Of a DNA stretch of 8,926 nucleotides, positions 7,175 through 8,926 are shown piece by piece. Source of the stretch: JBCBST01 sp039819115 (GTDB taxonomy: Bacteria > Bacteroidota > Rhodothermia > Balneolales > Balneolaceae); contig JBCBST010000128.1 in the NCBI GenBank assembly GCA_039819115.1, positions 1-8,926 on the forward strand, written 5' to 3'. Under the pieces are notes generated by a model. The model saw only the letters and a program-made list of their open reading frames with translations, made no database searches and was not told the origin of the DNA. The stretch's first letter is position 1, and the number at the start of each line of letters is the position of its first letter. The position numbers and the translations under genes were made by a program.

Positions 7175-7531
7175 CTACCTGTCTATAGAGGCAATAAACT
7201 CATTATAAACCTTAACGAGTTTACCATCTATGATGGTCTCTACCCATAGTTGTTTTCCTTTTTTGTATTTAGCCTTGGTAAGCACGTGGCCCGTTTCAGG
7301 GGCGAATAGCTTCCAGACACCATGTGGTAACATCTTCTGATTGCGTTCGAAATACTGTCCGGTCTGGACAATCTCTCCATCTGCGTTTGTAAACGTGACA
7401 CGATAAATATGGGGCGTTAACTGAACCACTTCTTTTTTATGGTTCTCGTTTTTTATCTCATACTCTACTTGCGCGGTTACTCCTAGCGATAGAAAAGCTG
7501 TTAGTAATGCGAGAGAAATCACCTTTTTCAT
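7175..7531 (-). CDS. Small secreted YwqK/MORN-like protein, function unknown
   Basis: This is a 118-residue protein with a clear Sec signal peptide: KK at 2-3, hydrophobic core 4-16, and a likely signal peptidase I cut after GVTA (residue 20). The exported part is about 98 residues. It contains two weak repeats of the MORN-2/YwqK type, around 58-76 (GQYF...HGVWKLF) and 87-103 (AKYKKGK...DGK). There are no catalytic motifs or cysteines. The start at 7531 is chosen over an in-frame ATG at 7546 because AGGAGGT (7543-7537) sits five bases before it and the signal peptide starts cleanly there. This is the only strong Shine-Dalgarno among the genes of the window. It lies 66 bp after the Gfo/Idh/MocA-like gene, with its own candidate promoter and terminator. 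A periplasmic or extracellular role is inferred. I do not assign a function. Confidence 0.8.
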   Translation of the reverse strand: MKKVISLALLTAFLSLGVTAQVEYEIKNENHKKEVVQLTPHIYRVTFTNADGEIVQTGQYFERNQKMLPHGVWKLFAPETGHVLTKAKYKKGKQLWVETIIDGKLVKVYNEFIASIDR

Positions 7532-7536
7532 GATAT

Positions 7537-7543
7537 ACCTCCT
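7537..7543 (-). promoter_or_regulatory. Strong Shine-Dalgarno deciding the start at 7531
   Basis: The minus strand reads AGGAGGT, five bases before the ATG at 7531. It selects this start over the in-frame ATG at 7546, which the motif would overlap. Other genes in the window lack such a site, so this gene may be translated more efficiently or differently from its neighbours. Confidence 0.75.
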
Positions 7544-7559
7544 CATGATTGGTTCATTC

Positions 7560-7590
7560 CAATGTTACGTAAATGTTATCAAAATGTAAA
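7560..7590 (-). promoter_or_regulatory. Candidate promoter of the secreted-protein gene
   Basis: TTTA (7590-7587) is followed after 19 bases by TAACATTG (7567-7560), close to the Bacteroidota TTTG-N19-21-TAnnTTTG pattern with one mismatch in each box. It lies in the 66-bp gap after the Gfo/Idh/MocA-like gene and would give a leader of roughly 20 nt that contains the Shine-Dalgarno. It suggests transcription separate from the upstream gene, although read-through is possible. Confidence 0.45.
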
Positions 7591-7597
7591 GTTAAGA

Positions 7598-8452
7598 TTA
7601 TCTGAAAGTTACCAGTCGCTTTTTTATCCGCTCAGAGACCGTTGCCAATTGCAGAGCATCGTAAGCTGAGTAGGAGGGCTCTCTCTTCATTTGTACCGAT
7701 TTCAGGAACGCTAACGCCGCTTTTTCTGCGGCTTTGGCTGGGTTAAACTTCTCCTTATCGAAAAAAAGATGGGCATTATTTTGCAGGGTTCCCTTACGCA
7801 CGGTTTGCTTAATAACATCGCATTCGAGGACAATGGAAGAGGATTGGGCTATCCTCTTATGATGACTTTGAGCTGCGCCGCTATACAATTGTATCGATGC
7901 CAGTGCACCATTGTCAAACCGCAAGGTAATAGAAAATCCAATAGGTAATAAGTCATCGAGTAGCGTTTGCCGGGCTTCAACATGATGGACTTCACTTCTG
8001 ATCCATTTAAGGCAAATGCCCAGTTCGTCCAGCCAAAGGTGCTCAAACTCAAGAGCGGGTTGTACCAACTGGTTATGAGCTATTTCTTTATGAATGGTGA
8101 TCAGGCTTGGTTTGGGTAGCTGGTTCATCATCCATTGAGTGGATGGAGCTAATGTGGGCCAATGAGATAACTGGGCATAAACCCCTGCTTCATCTGCAGC
8201 CCGAGCAATGGCCCTCAATTTATCCTGCTCCACAGGCGGTTTAGAAACCAAAAAACAGTGCAATCCCAGACGGATACCACTTAATAAAATATCGAGGTTG
8301 TTTGGCGAATCATCCAGGATAAAACAGGCATCAACGTGACCAACGTCTTTTACAAACCGGACCAAATCAACCTGTCGCACCAGCTGATGTGGTCTGAGGT
8401 GTTGTTCCCATGCCAAAACGCGCTCGGCATCACCAACAATACCAACTTTCAT
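7598..8452 (-). CDS. Divergent Gfo/Idh/MocA-family protein
   Basis: This 284-residue protein resembles Gfo/Idh/MocA oxidoreductases in overall plan. An N-terminal Rossmann-like half (about 1-115) has MKVGIVG at the start, a DACFILDDSP strand (41-50) and HCFLVSKPP (65-73), the position of the family's EKP motif. A C-terminal alpha/beta half (about 118-260) follows. The family uses NAD(P) to oxidise or reduce sugars and related compounds. Here the glycine-rich loop is GIVGDAER rather than GxGxxG, and Ser70 replaces the conserved Glu of EKP, while Lys71 is kept. The protein is also shorter than the usual 330-400 residues. It may bind a different nucleotide, act on an unusual substrate or lack catalysis. 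No signal peptide is visible, so it is probably cytoplasmic. The ATG at 8452 starts directly with the first Rossmann strand. No sugar gene nearby suggests a substrate. Confidence 0.7.
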   Translation of the reverse strand: MKVGIVGDAERVLAWEQHLRPHQLVRQVDLVRFVKDVGHVDACFILDDSPNNLDILLSGIRLGLHCFLVSKPPVEQDKLRAIARAADEAGVYAQLSHWPTLAPSTQWMMNQLPKPSLITIHKEIAHNQLVQPALEFEHLWLDELGICLKWIRSEVHHVEARQTLLDDLLPIGFSITLRFDNGALASIQLYSGAAQSHHKRIAQSSSIVLECDVIKQTVRKGTLQNNAHLFFDKEKFNPAKAAEKAALAFLKSVQMKREPSYSAYDALQLATVSERIKKRLVTFR

Positions 8453-8471
8453 AGGCTTAGTGAGTTTGTTG

Positions 8472-8505
8472 GATAAATAAACAGAAAACCGAAGCTACGT
8501 ACAAA
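8472..8505 (-). promoter_or_regulatory. Weak candidate promoter of the Gfo/Idh/MocA-like gene
   Basis: TTTG (8505-8502) and TATTTATC (8479-8472) are separated by 22 bases, one more than the usual Bacteroidota spacing, and the second box matches only four of six positions. It sits directly after the terminator that ends the PspC transcript and 19 bases before the ATG at 8452, where a promoter is needed. Confidence 0.25.
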
Positions 8506-8536
8506 AAATAAAAACCTGCACTTGGCAGGTTTTTAT
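8503..8536 (-). terminator. Intrinsic terminator after pspC-like gene
   Basis: A perfect hairpin AAAAACCTGC (8510-8519) / GCAGGTTTTT (8525-8534) with a five-base loop, extendable by two A-T pairs. On the minus strand the CCTGC/GCAGG core is followed by Us (TTTTTATTTTTT), 12 bp after the stop of the PspC-domain gene, so it should end that transcript. It is U-flanked on the plus strand too and could act in both directions. Confidence 0.88.
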
Positions 8537-8548
8537 GTAGAACGTAAA

Positions 8549-8731
8549 TCACTCAGGCATAACAACGGCCAGTATAAAATAGGCCAGTGTAGCTGTTCCA
8601 ATACTGGAGATAAGGAGAATGATAAATAAGATGCGAACCAGGGTTGAATCCCAACCTAAGTATTCTGCAAATCCGCCACACACTCCTGACAACATACGAT
8701 CCTTTCTCGATTTTTGTAATTTAGCGGGCAT
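8549..8731 (-). CDS. PspC-domain small inner-membrane protein
   Basis: This 60-residue protein consists of a single PspC domain. A basic N-terminus (KLQKSRKDR, 4-12) leads into the family signature LSGVCGGFAEYLGWD (14-28), then TLVRILFI and a hydrophobic membrane segment of about residues 32-58 ending in VMPE. PspC in Enterobacteria is an inner-membrane partner in the phage-shock envelope stress response. Stand-alone short PspC proteins like this are common in other phyla, where their role is not settled. It is far shorter than E. coli PspC (about 119 aa), having only the core domain. The ATG at 8731 lies upstream of the whole domain. A perfect TATAAT hexamer (8824-8819) lies 88 bp upstream on the same strand without a recognisable -35 box. 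No pspA or pspB neighbour is seen. Confidence 0.88.
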   Translation of the reverse strand: MPAKLQKSRKDRMLSGVCGGFAEYLGWDSTLVRILFIILLISSIGTATLAYFILAVVMPE

Positions 8732-8851
8732 AGACGATACATTTTTGGTTGTTTCGTTGCCCGCTACGAGGGGAATATGGAAAGGTTACAAATGGTTGAA
8801 AAAAAGTTGGTTCGGAGTATTATACATTGCAGTCTTTAACCTGTCGGTGGC

Positions 8852-8926
8852 TTATCCTTCGTTTTCCAGGCTAAAAACAATAGGAATGGTCATTTTAGTA
8901 CTTACGGCTCTTCCGCGCTGTATCCC
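8852..8926 (-). CDS. TonB-family protein, C-terminal end (truncated by window edge)
   Basis: The minus-strand frame entering from the right edge encodes 24 residues and then TAA at 8854-8852. The tail runs QRGRAVSTKMTIPIVFSL followed by ENEG. The pattern QRG+xVxxxMxIPIVFxL is the typical last beta strand of Gram-negative TonB C-terminal domains (energy transducer TonB, especially in Bacteroidota and relatives). This domain contacts the TonB box of outer-membrane receptors across the periplasm. Only the C-terminus is visible, so the membrane anchor, the proline-rich linker and any fused N-terminal domain cannot be seen. It reads in the same direction as the PspC gene, 120 bp upstream of it. 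Confidence 0.75.
   Translation of the reverse strand, partial: GIQRGRAVSTKMTIPIVFSLENEG

Noticed and set aside
7532..7546. ATG at 7546 as the start of the secreted protein
   Set aside because: It would place the Shine-Dalgarno inside the coding region and prepend MRRYI to an already complete signal peptide.
1..8926. CRISPR arrays, tRNA/rRNA genes, riboswitches, phage or defence modules
   Set aside because: Reading both strands showed no regularly spaced repeats, no structured RNA gene and no recognisable defence or mobile-element proteins.

Overview
The window suggests a Gram-negative bacterium of the Bacteroidota/Balneolota (FCB) type. This assignment is inferred from gene content and signals, not from a database match. 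The grounds are a TonB C-terminus and a PspC-type inner-membrane protein, genes that mostly start without a Shine-Dalgarno sequence, several AT-rich promoter candidates resembling the Bacteroidota TTTG/TAnnTTTG pattern, and moderate GC by eye.

Layout. Positions 1-194 hold no complete gene. The first ~73 bases are an inverted copy of the 3' end of the next gene, separated from it by ~100 unique bases. At 195-635 (minus) is a hotdog acyl-CoA thioesterase very like MenI/YdiI. Divergent from it across a 114-bp regulatory gap is a plus-strand cluster at 750-7105: a long-chain acyl-CoA synthetase, a FadN-type 3-hydroxyacyl-CoA dehydrogenase/enoyl-CoA hydratase, a FadA-type thiolase, and a DECR-like SDR (2,4-dienoyl-CoA reductase). 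The cluster converges on a hairpin whose U-tract serves the opposite strand. The rest reads on the minus strand from right to left: the 3' end of a TonB-family gene (8852-8926), a 60-aa PspC protein (8549-8731) with its own terminator, a divergent Gfo/Idh/MocA-like protein (7598-8452), and a small secreted YwqK/MORN-like protein (7175-7531).

How the genes work together. The plus-strand genes make up most of a fatty-acid beta-oxidation pathway. The synthetase activates free fatty acids, the FadN-like protein performs hydration and the second oxidation, the thiolase releases acetyl-CoA, and the DECR-like reductase handles double bonds of unsaturated chains. The acyl-CoA dehydrogenase and its electron-transfer flavoprotein are not in the window and must be encoded elsewhere. 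The thioesterase runs opposite to the synthetase chemically, by hydrolysing CoA thioesters. It could spare CoA or serve menaquinone synthesis. The minus-strand genes on the right have no evident link to fatty-acid metabolism.

I found no convincing novel multi-gene system. The items most worth a second look are the inverted duplication at the left edge (possibly a fold-back assembly or amplification artefact), the operator-like palindrome inside a predicted promoter between the thioesterase and synthetase, and the Gfo/Idh/MocA-like protein that has lost its canonical nucleotide-binding and EKP motifs.
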